NCBI RefSeq assembly: GCF_001625215.2
Contig: NC_030383.2
Coordinates: forward strand, 7,762,779 to 7,826,778
DNA from: Daucus carota subsp. sativus
Taxonomy: Eukaryota > Streptophyta > Magnoliopsida > Apiales > Apiaceae
DNA: 64,000 bases
Reading direction: 5' to 3'
Part shown: positions 35,454 through 48,371 of the stretch, in pieces
Position numbering within the stretch: position 1 is the first letter of the stretch
Layout of the letters: the number at the start of each line of letters is the position of its first letter
Notes under the pieces: model-generated
Told to the model about the DNA's origin: nothing
Seen by the model: the letters and a program-made list of their open reading frames with translations, nothing else
Databases searched by the model: none
Made by a program: the position numbers and the translations under genes

Positions 35454-38217
35454 ATGGCACTGATAGACATAAGGCATATGATGGCTGGTGTTCTTACATT
35501 TGCAATGTTCGTAATGCTACTGAACATGGTAAAAACAGACTATTTTGACATCCCAAGGGTAAGATTTCAATTTCTTGATTTAACTCTGAGTTCTTCTTTG
35601 TTGAATTGGAATCAATAGCGGTAATTGATGTGTATTGATGCTGCTTTAGTTTAATTTTTACGCGATTTCAAGTTGTGAAAGGCTGCTAAAATAATCTAGT
35701 AAAGATCTTTTTAACTAGTTTATTAATTTTTCATTATTGGATTTCCATTAATATGAATGTTAAAATGAGGAAAACTAAGAAATCATGTTTTTCCAATTTT
35801 TAAAATAAAATCTAGTTAATGCGAAACGAAGTCGTTTTCTGGAAGACACTTTACCTTGTGCATATGCGTTTGAGGTCTTGAGCACAATATTCATATCTGT
35901 ATAAAATTGTAGGCCTAATACGGAACAGGTTGCAGTGCCATACGTATCAGCATAGGCTATTTCCCTGTTCAATCTGTTTTCAGGCATTTTTTAAAGTAGT
36001 GAAATACACATACTCATATACCTTCTAACTTTAATTAATACAAGTGATGGGGATCTATTGTTGTAGCAGATCTTTCCTTTTCCTCTGCAGACTGAATTTT
36101 CAGGAGGGGAGATTTATGGTGTAGAGACTCCAAGTCTACACCAGACGGAACTCTTGGTTCTGCGTAAATGGCTCAGGAATGGAATTTCTGAAGTCCTAAA
36201 GCCCTGTTGGACCAGGCCTCATCGTAAATTAGACCACGGTATCACAAAGAAGCAAAATATCCAACCTTGTATAAGTATCTGTTTGTGTATAAGTATCTGT
36301 GTGTGTGTAGTTGGTGCATATAAGTTTGATCAGATCTGTTAAGAACATATAGACACAGTACTAATACTCCACTCTGATATTGTGATTGTGGTTTCCTCTT
36401 ACAGAGGAGAGGGACTTGGGTAATTCGAGAGGTTACATATTTTTCTCATTGACTGGTGGCCATGAACATCATTTGTCTCAGGTACTATACCACTTAATTG
36501 CCAAAATTAATCACCTTTAATTAAACGATTTCATAAAGTGGTAGTTAATTGTCTGCGTACATTCAATAAGTGGAGTAGATCGAACTTGATTGCTCAATCT
36601 ACTTGAAATCCGTATTTATTATGTTCAGTGTCTTATAACTGTAAGATAATATTTTTATTTTTATTATTTATTTGAATGGACTAAAATGACAAACACATGA
36701 ATCTAGCAGTGGTTTGAAAGGAGTAAATCCTAGTGAATGGTGCTAGTTTAAAACATTATCCTTGTCTGCTTAAGTGATATTGACTACTGTATCTCTTGAA
36801 GTAATTAGATATAATATTTGGAGATCCACTGTAATTTACAGCTGAGTGATTATTACTTTCTCCTTTTGACAAAATTTAATCTAGACCTGAGTGCCATTGA
36901 CTTAAATCTAACCGTTTTTTTTGCATCATATAATTTTAATATATTTAATTTGTATTATGTTGATATATTTGCAATAGTATATCTTAACTATAAGGAAATT
37001 TACCTATTCTCCAAGATGTGTGATGCGGATCACAGAATTATGCAACTAATTGTTAATTACTATTATTATATATACTGGCTTATCTTATAACCCATGCGAA
37101 ACAAGGTCAGGCAAAATAAATTATATATAGGTTATATCTGATAAACGAGTATAGTTAGTTCTAAATATATGTTATTTCATTGTTTTTTCTTTCTATTACT
37201 TTGTTGTGGTTTTTCTTTCTATTACTTTGTTGTGGTTTTTCTTTTTCAAAATATTAGACTCAACTTATTATCATTATTAGGACTAAGCTATATTTTTGTC
37301 AATATGTCTCTGTGAGAGTGTAATAATATACTAAATTTAAAGAAATAATGAATTGTAATCCACATAGTTTTCTATTATAATAAAGACTATTTTCTTAGAA
37401 ATTTTATCGATTTAACGAAAGTGATGAGTTGTAAATTAAAGTGGATTATATCATAAATGTAAATAAGAAAAGTTTGAGCAGTCATGAACTGAGATGTATG
37501 AATAAATGGTGCTCACATATGATATTAGACTGTAAACAATATTTTTAGGATATAAGTTGGATATTTTATATTATTTGAAAATCATCAAAAAATTGGCTTA
37601 ATCAAACTGAATGACCAACTACAATACAGTTATAATAGTATAGACGGATCGAAATTAAACATATTTGTAATGATAAATTAGTTGGAAGTAGTTTCGTTGA
37701 AATGTATATTAGAATTAGATAATAATTTCCTATATTATTTATGGTACTAGGCAAGTATATATGTATAGTTGTCAAATAGGATTAGTTTCTTATTATCTGA
37801 GATCTGACTTGTTTTCCATGTATTAGGATATTTATATATACAATTGTACTCATCTTTCTTTGTAAGAATTGAATATATTTGTAATGAAGTTTTACAGTGT
37901 GAATCAGCGGATTTGTTATGGTTCATGTGATTCTTTGTGGAGGTAGGTGCTTTATCTCATGTTTAACCCTTTCCCAGCCTTATCCTGCATGAATCAAATG
38001 GTATTAGACGCAATTTCTAGCTGATAAACCTAACCAAACACCGCTGAAACAGCCACCACCGACTCCTATGTTACTTTTACTCTTCTGTTTTGGTTGGCGT
38101 ACCAGTGTGCAACACGTGGACACTCTGACATGACACTTATTGCATGTCAGATCCTTTGACTGAAATGTGGAAACTTTGACCAACTTAAAGACAAAATATG
38201 AGTTGAACTAAGTATCT

Positions 38218-38302
<85 letters not shown>

Positions 38303-41300
38303 AGAAAAGAAGCAAAAATGAGATAAAAGTAGAGAGAGTGCATAATCTCCAAAGTCCTTTACAAAATAATGTTTAATCCGTTTTATAAGATACATTGTGA
38401 AGCTATACTGGATTCACTTTCATTACTTCATCACTTTCATTACTTCATCCATCTAGCTATATTTTTTAGGGCACCATACAAAAAACGACATTGATATGAT
38501 GATCTAATTAGACATTTGGCATATCGTATGGGTATGCATGGTCATTAACAGACATGATAACAATATTTTGTAAAGACTTGAGTGCTATATTGCAAGCAAT
38601 GCTCCAAACTAATCTATATTGGAAGAAACTGTGCCAACTAGTAAAATTTTGAAGAATGTTGAACCTAAATCTTTCCAAATAGGCATGGTATGTAAGGAGA
38701 AATCTGAAGTATGTATAGAGCACAATAAGTTTGTTTATAGGAAATTCAAGGAGTTGGCAGATCATATTATTAATGTTGTTTCATATGAAACCTTTTAGTC
38801 TTTAAAGATTTCATAGTTCAATATGGTTTTGCACTCTACGCATGGACTAAACATTTGCAATTGATATATTTCGCTCATGGTTTTGATTATTTTATAAAAC
38901 TTGTGGAAGAGTTTTTTCAATGGAGAGGAGAATGATACAGAACATGGAATTACGCATTTACTTGTTCATTATATTGTATATATTTGTAAGGACAAATTGG
39001 TTGCAAGTTATTTATTTAAAATAATTAGTATTAGCATATAATTTCCTTTATTTATCATGGTAGTAGATGATTATCTACTTGTAGTTATCAATTAGGATCA
39101 GCTTCTTATTATTTGTAGTCTTATTTTTCCAGCTAAAAGGATATCTATATGCACAATTGTAATCATGGTTTTTAATAAATCTGCGAACTTGTTATGGTTC
39201 TTGCCGATTGTCTGTAGATATAGGTTCTTGCTGATTCTCTGAGGAGATAGGTTCTTGCCGGTTCTCTGCAGAGATAGGTGTTTTATCTCTTATTAAAACC
39301 CTTTCCTACCCTGTCCTGCATCAGTATGATTCATCCCAATTTGTCCACTCTGTAACAGTTTGATCATTATTGAAACTTAGTCACCATCCTAGAGGAAGAC
39401 TTGGGAATGTGATTTTAGAGGTTATCTTTACCCAGTGCTGACAATCTAACTGTATCTCTTCACAGTAATAAAGATTATAGGCTGCTAATTTCTTTACGTA
39501 TAGTGTATCTGTACTGGAATTCTTTCACTCCCATGGAAGCTTGCTCATATTGTAAGATGCTCTACAATCCTTTTAATTCACCAACGGATCCATGTTACAG
39601 ATCCACTTACGTACTTTATTATAAAGCACTTGTTTAGAGATTAGTTGTACAATTTCAAAAATTGGTAAATTTTTTCATGAAAAATCATGTTGACATTCGT
39701 CCATAATTGCGGTAATGATAATCTGTCTGGCATCCTCAGGTTTCAAATGCAATTGTTGTAGCCAGACACCTTGGGGCTATACTTGTGCTACCTGATATCA
39801 TCGAAAAAAGATCAGGGGATAGCAGGTTAGTTCAGTATATATCTAAGTATAATATCTTTTGGCCTTACAATTTTCACAAAAACTTTGTAATCTAAGAAAA
39901 AGTACCAGGATGAAATTGTACATATAATAAATAACTTACAACTAATGTTGGTACTCGACATTTTTGCAGGGAATTTGGCGAAATTTATAATGTCACCAAA
40001 TTTGTAACAAGCATGAAAGGCATTGTCAAAATAGCAATTACTCAGCCTCTTGGAGTATCAACCAGACAGCTGACCCTTGTCAGAGTCCCAAGTGGAGTTT
40101 CAGAAGAGTATATTGCATCAAAAGTGCAACCAATTTATAAAAAGAAAGGAAGTTTAAAGATTGTGACTTACCTCTCCCCTTCACTCGTGACAAAGGGAGA
40201 AGGTAATGACACGACTTCACTTTCATGCTTAGCTATGTTTGAGTCTCTTCAGTTAAAAGCTGAGTTGGAGAAAACTATTCTTTCGATGGTTGAGATGCTT
40301 AGAAGTTCTGGCCAAAACTCAAGTAGTTTATACATTGCCGTGGACCTGAAAGATGAGAATTTTGGGAATAAAGGGTGTCAAGGGAGCTTTATTAATGGAA
40401 GAAAAACTTGCTACACTGCCCACGATATCATCCAATTTTTAAAGAAAATCAGAATTGAAAGAGAGGCAACTATATATCTGACTTTGGATGGATGGCATGA
40501 TAGTCTCAACTCGTTGACAGAGATTTACCCAAACGTACATACAAAGGTAATGGTTATTAATTTTCTTCTTTGTTTTCTAGATTTCGTGTTACTAGTATGT
40601 TCTTTAAAGATCAACAAATGACTGCATGTCGTATTTTGATTTTTTTCTTCCACAAAATATATCACCGACGAATAGTGCTAGATTTTTGTTCATTTTTAGC
40701 CCACCATGGACCAGCCTAATTCCATGACTTGTAGGTATAACTAGAGACTAGAGTTCATTAGGGCTGTGTTTGGTTAAAAAGAATGGAATGGAGGTAGAAA
40801 TTGCATGTATGTACTGCAATTTCATTTCATCACTCACCAGGATGTTTCTGATTTTTAAGTAAATATTTGTTTGTTTATCCCCACTTATTTCACCAACAAA
40901 CTATATCATAATCTGTACTTTAGCATATCCTTCCGCGTCATCTCCATCATCATTATCCGCCCCTTGCGTGTTACATTTTGCACACTAGATATTTCAAAAA
41001 GCATAAGTTGATGTAAACCTACTTGTTTCCAATTCATAAGATTAACTTTATTGTTTCATGTCAATTATATTGTGCATTATACCTTTATGTTATTACTCTA
41101 GCCTCTAGGAATCATAACAATATATTTCTGTCTTAATGAGCCCTCAATATCAATTAATATGTGCAAAACTGGTTCAACACCGAAAAACAGTAAAATGAAA
41201 TGTGGTCTATGAGCATGTCCAAAGCAATGTTCCAAAGGGATGCTATATCTATAATATGGCATCAGGAAATATGACACAGCACTCCAGTGCAAAGCTAAAC

Positions 41301-41996
41301 ATGGACGTCATATAGCATTATGATGTACCTGGTACTACATATAAAAACCAAGTATAAATGTTGCTATAATTGACACTTAATCATCAACTATGCAAGCACA
41401 AAAAAAGGTTGAAATGGATAAATTACAAGTTAGCATACATCTTTAAGGCAAAGATATGATGCAATTTGCTCCCATTTAAAGTTATTTGGTGTCACTGTAA
41501 AACAATGCATCAGACTACAATTTCTATTTAAGCACCAAAAATCACTTTGGATTTTGTTTTGGCACTAGCATTAGACATGCTCTAAGATACCTTTGCTAAA
41601 AGCTTTGGATTTTGGATTCTATAAGAAAATTATTTCATTAGATTTTTAACAGCACCCATATTTTTCTACCATTTTTCTTTTTAGCATAGAATATTTCTCT
41701 AATTGTGTATTTAACATGCACAGGAGACCTTGGTACCAGCTGATAAAGTAGTTCCCTTTTTGAGTCCAGAGACTTATGTGTACAAAAAGATCATCGATTA
41801 CTATATATGTTCCTCGAGTGATATTTATATCCCAGCCAAGTTTGATCACTTCTACATGACTGTGGTCGGCGAAAGAATTGCGACAGGTGAAAGAATTGTT
41901 CTTGAGCCTGCAGAATCAGATTCGAAGAATGGCGCTGACTACATATCCCCATACATGTTGAGGAAGAGTCACTACGCTTACTCATGCTTCTGTTGA
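35454..41996 (+). CDS. MSR: MANNAN SYNTHESIS-RELATED (MSR) protein, O-fucosyltransferase-like
   Basis: Six exons: 35454-35558, 36091-36238, 36405-36481, 39740-39825, 39970-40546 and 41724-41996, GT-AG with matching phases, give 421 residues; Arabidopsis MSR1 has 422. Residues 9-27 (MMAGVLTFAMFVMLLNMVK) are a type II membrane anchor, so the protein should sit in the Golgi with the catalytic part in the lumen. Matches to MSR1 (At3g21190) include GYIFFSLTGG, VARHLGAILVLPDI, CLAMFESL, GRKTCYTAHDI, TIYLTLDGW and the C-terminal DYISPYMLRKSHYAYSCFC. MSR1 and MSR2 promote glucomannan synthesis with CSLA enzymes and belong to the GT106/DUF246 group; the exact activity is inferred. Intron 3 is 3.3 kb and holds an LTR relic. 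Confidence 0.93.
37666..39323 (+). mobile_element. Old Copia-like LTR element relic in MSR intron 3
   Basis: Two diverged direct repeats of about 335 bp (37666-37996 and 38985-39323) both start TGTAA.GA.AAATT.GTTG and end near CCTGCAT...CA, so they look like an LTR pair. Just after the first lies ATGGTATTAGA, close to the tRNA-Met primer-binding site used by many Copia elements. The interior is only about 1 kb, has no intact gag or pol frame, and includes a long (TA)n tract. No target duplication is recognisable, and the LTRs differ a good deal, so the insertion is old and the element is broken. Same orientation as the host gene. Confidence 0.6.
38219..38298. repeat. (TA)39 microsatellite
   Basis: A pure 80-bp TA tract lies inside MSR intron 3, within the relic element. 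Confidence 0.97.
41211..41583. mobile_element. MITE-like element in MSR intron 5 (GAGCATGTC ends)
   Basis: Ends GAGCATGTCCAAAGC and, on the other strand, GAGCATGTCTAATGC are inverted repeats with two mismatches, enclosing about 370 bp without coding capacity. This terminal word is common among plant MITEs. The target duplication could not be resolved, so the superfamily stays open. Confidence 0.6.
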
Positions 41997-43570
41997 GCGT
42001 TCTATGGAAATTTTCTAAAGAAACTTAGAAGTACACAATCTACCTTTGTATGACCAACTTGTAAAAAGAAGTCATCAATATGTAATATTTTAATAAAGGA
42101 CGAGTGCATACTGAACTAAGAATGATCAGTTGCAATGAATGATCTGCAGAAAGTTATTTTACATCTAGTCGGTGTTTAAAAGGTACATTTGATGGTATTA
42201 AATCAGAATCCCAGAATCTTGGATATTGGATGTTCTGATATTTTGTATGCTTACAAAATTCAGTTTTAACTCTGGTTAATTTTGTTAAAAAATAATCATC
42301 AGATTTCTAATCAAGCACCGATAATTTTTGTGACGCCAAGCATTGGGTTGTTACATAATAAGGGAGAGTTGTGGGAAGCTTAAAAATATAGAAGGAACCT
42401 GCAGGTTATTATTGCTATTCTGTCGAATGCAGTATTTTAGTAGTAGAAGAATGGATTTGACGGGCAAGCGAGTCCGTCCTCGAGTCAATTAAGCAATTAC
42501 TTGAGATTTCTAAAATTTGAAAGGATGCAACGTTAATAATTTTTATATTAAGGAATCTCGAAAAATTATTAATGATAATGATTTTAGTATAAGATAGTTT
42601 GAAAAAACTTATATTTTTCTACAAATTAGGTGATAGCGTAGAATATGGCTTGTAGAACTGAATCGTGTAAATTCAAGGGGTGTTTGGATGATTGGTGGGA
42701 ATAGGAATGGGGAATGGGAATGAAGGGTATGGGAATGGAGGGTATGAGAAATGGTAACCCAAGGTGTGGAGGTATTGATTTACCCTTCAAGAGGGAATGA
42801 GGTTCCCATTCCAAGTAAAAATTTTACTAATCCAAACACAATGTATGGGTATCCGGTTCCGATTCCCGTTAACCGGGCTCATTAACCATCAACCAAACAC
42901 CTCCAATTGGTTTCAAGTTTTCCAGAATTACGGTCTATTTATTTTTCAGTATGGTTCGAATTAAGTTTTAAGTTTAGTACGGTCTTTAAAAAAGTTTAAA
43001 ATTTTGTTCTGTACCGAAGGTTTTTTACACGAGGAGTGGGTTTGATGGAGTTCCTACTTTCCTGGTGCGCATCAGTATGGAAAAGCTTTCATTCACTTGC
43101 TTCTTAATTTGATAGCATCTAAATTGAAAGCTTCTTAATCCAAATACATTATTATGATGTTCTATTCACATCAAAATAAAATGCTTCCTACCCAAAAATA
43201 ATTATTGTGCTTATTATCACGGACCATTTATTTATTATCGACATCCATCCTTTTAGAAACCGAGTTCGATTTTTAATTCAGCAATCCACTAAGATATGTC
43301 TTAACTTTGTCGGGCAAGTTGTCTACCTCACCTCTCTGGCGCGGGCACTTATCTCTTATCTTGTAGTTGCAGGACATAGTTTTATGGTGGGCACTTTAGT
43401 AGTTTATGAAATACTACTACTATTACTTGATAATTTTCTTATCTGTGTATTTTGGATTCATTCAGTGGTCTGGGCCGCCAAGCACGACCTTGGTTTTACA
43501 TTACAGGCGTCTCCTTACATTTTAACTACTTTGATGCTAGCTTTATTCACCAAAAAAAGAAGAATTGTAA
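41997..43570. other. Spacer between MSR and the NLR gene
   Basis: The first part is the MSR 3' flank (AATAAA-like TTTAATAAAGG near 42089). The region holds one MITE (42677-42904) and no gene. Sequence just upstream of 43571 is the likely promoter and leader of the NLR gene. Confidence 0.5.
42677..42904. mobile_element. MITE with GGGGTGTTTGG ends
   Basis: Ends GGGGTGTTTGG and, on the other strand, GGAGGTGTTTGG face each other across about 228 bp rich in GGGAATGGG words. Related partial copies start near 47800 (GCGTTTGATTCAAGGTTAATGAG) and 50790 (TGTTTGGTTCATGATTAATGAG). No clear target duplication was found. Confidence 0.55.
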
Positions 43571-46500
43571 ATGGCCGAAGCAGTAGTGTCAATTGTTGTC
43601 GGAAGGCTCACTGATTTGCTGACCCAAGAAGCTACACTTCTTCGCGGAGTGACAGATGAAATTCAACAAGTGGTGACCGAGTTGATGCGCATTAAGGCAT
43701 TCTTGAAAGATGCAGATTCAAGAATCGGTGAACAAAGAGTGAGAATTCTGCTTGCGCAAGTACGCGACCTTGTGTATGATGCTGAAGACGTGGTTGAAAG
43801 CTTTCTCCTCAAGGCTTTAGCTAGTGAAAGACGAAGATCACAGGGTGGGATCAAAAGCGTGGTTATGAGATTAGTCCTTCATGATCATGCACATCATCGC
43901 GTGTTTAACAGGGAAATCAAACGTGTACAAGCCAGGATGCCGCAGCTCTTGAGCTGCTTTCGTGAATATGATATCGTGTCAAGGTTAGAACAAGGCCAGG
44001 AATCATCATCAAGTGACACTTCAATGTGGAAGCTGAAACGGTTTCATTCGTATGCTGTTGTTGAGCCGGATTTATTTGTTGGCTTTGAAGGAGTTCTTGA
44101 AAGCTTGGTGGGGCATTTGGTGGATGAAAGTGATGGCGGCTACCCTGTTATCTTCATTGGTGGGATGGGGGGGGCTAGGAAAGACCACTCTTGCTAGAAA
44201 AATATACAACCATTCCACCATCAAGAAGCATTTTTCGGGGTTAGCCTGGGTTTCCATCTCTCAGAAGTGGCAACCGAAGGCTGTGCTGCAGCGGATTCTT
44301 GTTAGTCTTGTCCCTGAGAAAAGAGCAGAGATCCTTCACTCTGAAGTTGACAAGCTTGTGGAAAATTTGCTAGAAATTCAGCTCAAGAAAAATTGTTTAA
44401 TTGTTCTTGATGACATATGGTCAATTGATGCTTGGGATTCCTTAAAAGCGGCCTTCCCAAATGAAATTTGCAGAACCAAAATAATGCTTACAAGTCGTAA
44501 TGTGGATGTTGCTTCCCATGTCAACCCGAGATGTTTTGTTTACAAACCGCAGGTCCTTGATGCAGAACAAAGTTGGGAGCTACTCCGTTTGAAAGCACTT
44601 CCAAAACCAGACTATCTAAGTAAGTACCTTTGGCTTCCAACAAATTTACATCAATACAAGTCTTTCAGATAGTTAATTTACCACTTAATGCAATAACAGA
44701 AATCTAAACTACTTTAGCAATTCAGCTTGTTACAAAGGTCAACTTAGTATTGAACATATGAATACAAAATTTTGTGTATTATTATATTTTTCGATTATTC
44801 CCAGTAATTTGACATGATATTTAATACAATTCTCCGTCATATATACAATTGTATCTTCTGTTATCCAAAGTGTCTACATAGGAACTGGGTTATCTCACAG
44901 GCTTTTTGGGTGGGTGTTACATAATTATAGGCGCCAGAGACTATCAAAAGATGGAGGAATGGGGAAGAGAACTGGTTCAGAATTGTTCGGGTCTTCCACT
45001 AGCTATAGTTGTTTTGGGGGGAATTCTTGTAACAAAACCGACCTTTTATGAGTGGGAGAAGGTATATTATGATAGCTTATCCTCCCTAAAGAGAGGCAAA
45101 GGCCTCGGAGAAGGTCATCGAGAAGAAGTGTTTGAGTTTTTAGTTTGGAGTTACAATGATTTACCCTCTCAATTGAAGTTATGCTTTCTATACATGGGTA
45201 AATTTGCAGAAGATGAAGATATAGAAGCAGAGACTCTATATCAGTTATGGATTGCAGAAGGAATGGTACTATCAAGTGACAAAAGGGAAGGAGAAACACT
45301 GATGCAAGTTGCTGAATCCTATATGGGGGAACTGGTCCATAAGAGTATGGTTCAAGTAATATACGAAGATGATATATACTCACAAAGAAAATTCAAATCA
45401 TGTCTACTTCATGACCTAATGAGAGACCTGTCTATGTCTATAGCTAAAGGGGAAGATTTTTTCAAAGTTGCTAATATCAGAGAAGTTAACGATTTCCCAT
45501 TTGATCCATCTCTGCAATTGGCGTCCTCTTCCCCACGACAGCTAGTGATCTATCTTGATGCAGTAAGATACAAAAGTATCAAATATCTCCCATTCCTTGT
45601 CAACAAATACAATCAACGACGAGTCAGGTCAGTTTTATTGTTTGCAAACAATGCCTTCCCGACAATACTGGTATCACATGTTGCAAACTTCAGGTTTCTA
45701 AGAGTTTTTGCTCTGGAAGGAGTTGATCTTAATAAACAAAGTGAGTTCAGTTGTCTTTCTCGTATTCATGTCGAAAAATGTTTAGGCAGCCTGGTTCACT
45801 TGCGGTATTTGAGTCTCAGGGGAAGCGGGACTGATTGGTTGTTGTTTCCCTGTATACAGAAGCTGAAATTACTAAAAACTCTGAGATTAGACGTGGGGTA
45901 TTATTTACACATTCCACCATGGATTTCAACAAGTATTCTGAGCAAATTGGAATGTTTACAACATCTGTATCTACCAAGTTTTGGAATTCAAAGCTCAGGG
46001 AAGAATATAAAATTACGGTTTAATGGGCTGAGCTTGTTAGAGACACTTGAGAACTTTGATCCTGATTGGTGTGAGGTCAAGGACATACCGAGATTAATCA
46101 GTCTTCAGAAACTAACTGTAAAAGTAAAAGAGGGTTATAAAGATTTGGAAGATATGGTTAAATGCTTGTCATCATATTCAGGTAGGTACTTGAACCTAGA
46201 TATTGATATGTGTGATCCAGGTTTTGGTGCAGATATCTGGAGACAGTTGTTCAGTAATCACACATCCAATCTTCAGAAATTACTATTAAGTGGCAAGCTC
46301 CCGGAGCTGGGTCAAATATTTGGACAGCAGAAACTACGTAATACACATGATATCAATGTATCTTTGATTCATATTACCAGCTTAAGATTATGGGAGTCGT
46401 GCCTAGAGGAAGACCCGATGCCAATACTGGAGAAGATTCCGACTCTGAGGAATCTGGATTTAACAAATGCATATGTGGGGAAGGAAATGGTGTGCTCAGC

Positions 46501-46849
46501 CAATGGTTTTCAAAACCTCGAACGTCTTGTCTTATGGAATCTCCACAACTTGGTGAAATGGGAAATTGAAAAAGGAAGCATGCCGATCCTGCTCCTGTTG
46601 AGGATTCGTAGATGTCGCAAGTTGGAAGAGCTCCCAGAAGGATTGAAATTCCTCAGTTCCTTGGAAAAGATAGAAATAAATGGAATGCCATCAGATTTCA
46701 ATGAAAGGGTGCGTGTGGTGGATGGTGAAGCAGGACCTGATTTTTACAAGGTTGCTCACATCCCGGACCTGGAGATCAGTGGAATAAGTGGTGAACTTAC
46801 AGATGCAATGATTCTTAAAATCATTCTAGGCTCGTCGGATTCCGAATAG
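43571..46849 (+). CDS. CC-NB-LRR (CNL) resistance protein with frameshift in the P-loop
   Basis: Exon 1 is 43571-44619 and exon 2 is 44931-46849, joined GT-AG. Residues 1-130 are an Rx-type coiled coil with an EDVVESFLL (EDVID-like) motif. The NB-ARC follows: P-loop, LIVLDDIW (kinase 2), KIMLTSRN, SGLPLAIVVLGG, a LCFLYMGKFAED...LWIAEGMV block and LLHDLMRD in the MHD position. About 400 residues of degenerate LRRs follow. Overall it resembles RPP13/At1g50180-type CNLs. The P-loop is split between frames: an 8-G run at 44167-44174, where seven G would give GGMGGLGKTT, puts the frame out after about residue 200. The rest of the gene is open and splices in phase. So it is either a very recent pseudogene or an intact gene with a homopolymer error. 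CNLs sense pathogen effectors and trigger cell death. Confidence 0.88.
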
Positions 46850-47343
46850 ATTTTCTTCTTGAATTTGTAATAGCTAGTTACTTAGTTTTCTGTAAAGTTG
46901 GATTGGTGAGAATGTTGGATGAATTTCGCGGCACAAAAGAAGAACGATTATTCACTTTAACTCTAAAAATGCCACCACAAGCTAAATCATTCTTGTACCG
47001 TGATTTGTTCTTATGAAAAAATTTCTTTGAAGCTCATCTCTGTTTGTGTTAAATATAGATAGTGTTTGTTGGGAATCAATAAATTTCAGCAAGTTCGAAC
47101 TTGCTTTTTTAGGTGGATAGGTTCATATGGGGTAAAGATTAATTGCAGAACGGAATAATTATTGTTACAGGAGATTTTGTGATTCTACTATATTATAAAA
47201 ATTCAACCACGAACTATGACACAGAATCTTTATATAGTCGAATCAAAACAAAAAATAAATTATTGCAGAAACTAATATCAGAAAACTCCTTTATAATTTT
47301 ATTCTGATAATAAACATAGGAAAATGCTGCAATCACCTCAACC
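46850..47343. other. Short spacer, convergent 3' ends
   Basis: This stretch holds the 3' flanks of the NLR gene (plus) and the small protein gene at 47344 (minus), which converge. No further gene or repeat is seen. Confidence 0.5.
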
Positions 47344-48371
47344 TCAAGCTCCACCGCAAGCTCCTCCACAAGCTCCTCCGCAATCTCCAAAACCTCCCGA
47401 GCTTTCCCCCCATGTTTCTCCAAGCGGCTCAGCTTCAGCGCTATTACTAGGAGTGTCTATCTTCGCGGAAGTGCCTTCGCCTTCATCATTATGATCAGAA
47501 TCAGAAGTGTCCGTTTTTGCAGAATTACCTTCGACTGAATACGGATATGTCACTGGGTATGCTTCACCCCCCTTCATTATGAAATAAGGACTTATTTGTA
47601 AAAAAGAATTACATTTATATAATATTCTATAGTTTGAGGTATTTAGCAGCAGGTGTTGAACATTCATTAATATGCAAAAATGAGTCATTTATATTAAAAA
47701 AAAATACATATTTACGTAATTTTTAAGATGAGGCCTGTATGTTAAATTGTATGGAATGCTGATGAACCTAAGCATGACAGAATGGTACTATGAGCGAACT
47801 TGGGGCGTTTGATTCAAGGTTAATGAGTCATTTTAACCAGAATCGGACCCATGTGTTGGTGTTTGGGATTAACTATTTTTGTGATATGGAATGAGAACCT
47901 CATACCAACTTTGTGAGTAAATCATTCTTTTCACACTTCTTGAGTTCACAGTCCCTGAGAACGAAGAAATTGTTATACGAGAGACATACCGGAGAATTTC
48001 TCCGATCTTCTTTGTTTTTAGACTTTCCTCCATCATCATTGTCATCATGCAACATGTGACCTCCAACTACCTACACAAAACAAGTATGTATTAATCTTAA
48101 ATAAAGCTAACTTTCTCATATCCGACGGGTTTAGATTGATTTTCTTACTAACTTTCAAACAAAAAATTAGATTTCAAAAAAGAATTGTACCAAATTTCGG
48201 ACTTAAAAGTGTGTGACAGAACGTTAAACCGACCGTAAAAAAAAAGAAAAAGGGAAGAAGTAGTATTGAGCTTACCCGGGAGGAGAAGAGAGCTCGCAAT
48301 CCATGGTACTTATTTCCGGTAATTGCTGCTGCTAATGACCTCCCACTAATTCTTCCAGATAACATCGACAT
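47344..48371 (-). CDS. Small unrecognised protein with mitochondrial-like N-terminus and Cys/Gly-rich tail
   Basis: Three exons, 48371-48276, 48070-47990 and 47571-47344, with GT-AG introns and phase 0 throughout, give 134 residues. The first 32 residues (MSMLSGRISGRSLAAAITGN onward) are rich in Arg, Ser and Ala with no acidic residue, like a mitochondrial presequence; that targeting is inference. The middle is acidic and Asp/Ser-rich (HDDNDDGG, TDTSDSDHNDEGEG). The end is a GGACGGACGGA repeat with three or four Cys. I know no family with this exact order. The clean splice phases and composition support a real gene. Confidence 0.6.

Noticed and set aside
35252-35527. Minus-strand frame across the MSR start
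   Set aside because: It consists largely of translated TA and CA microsatellites.
43207-43614. 135-codon frame directly before and into the NLR start
   Set aside because: It overlaps the NLR coiled-coil exon in another frame and has no domain; it is leader and promoter DNA.
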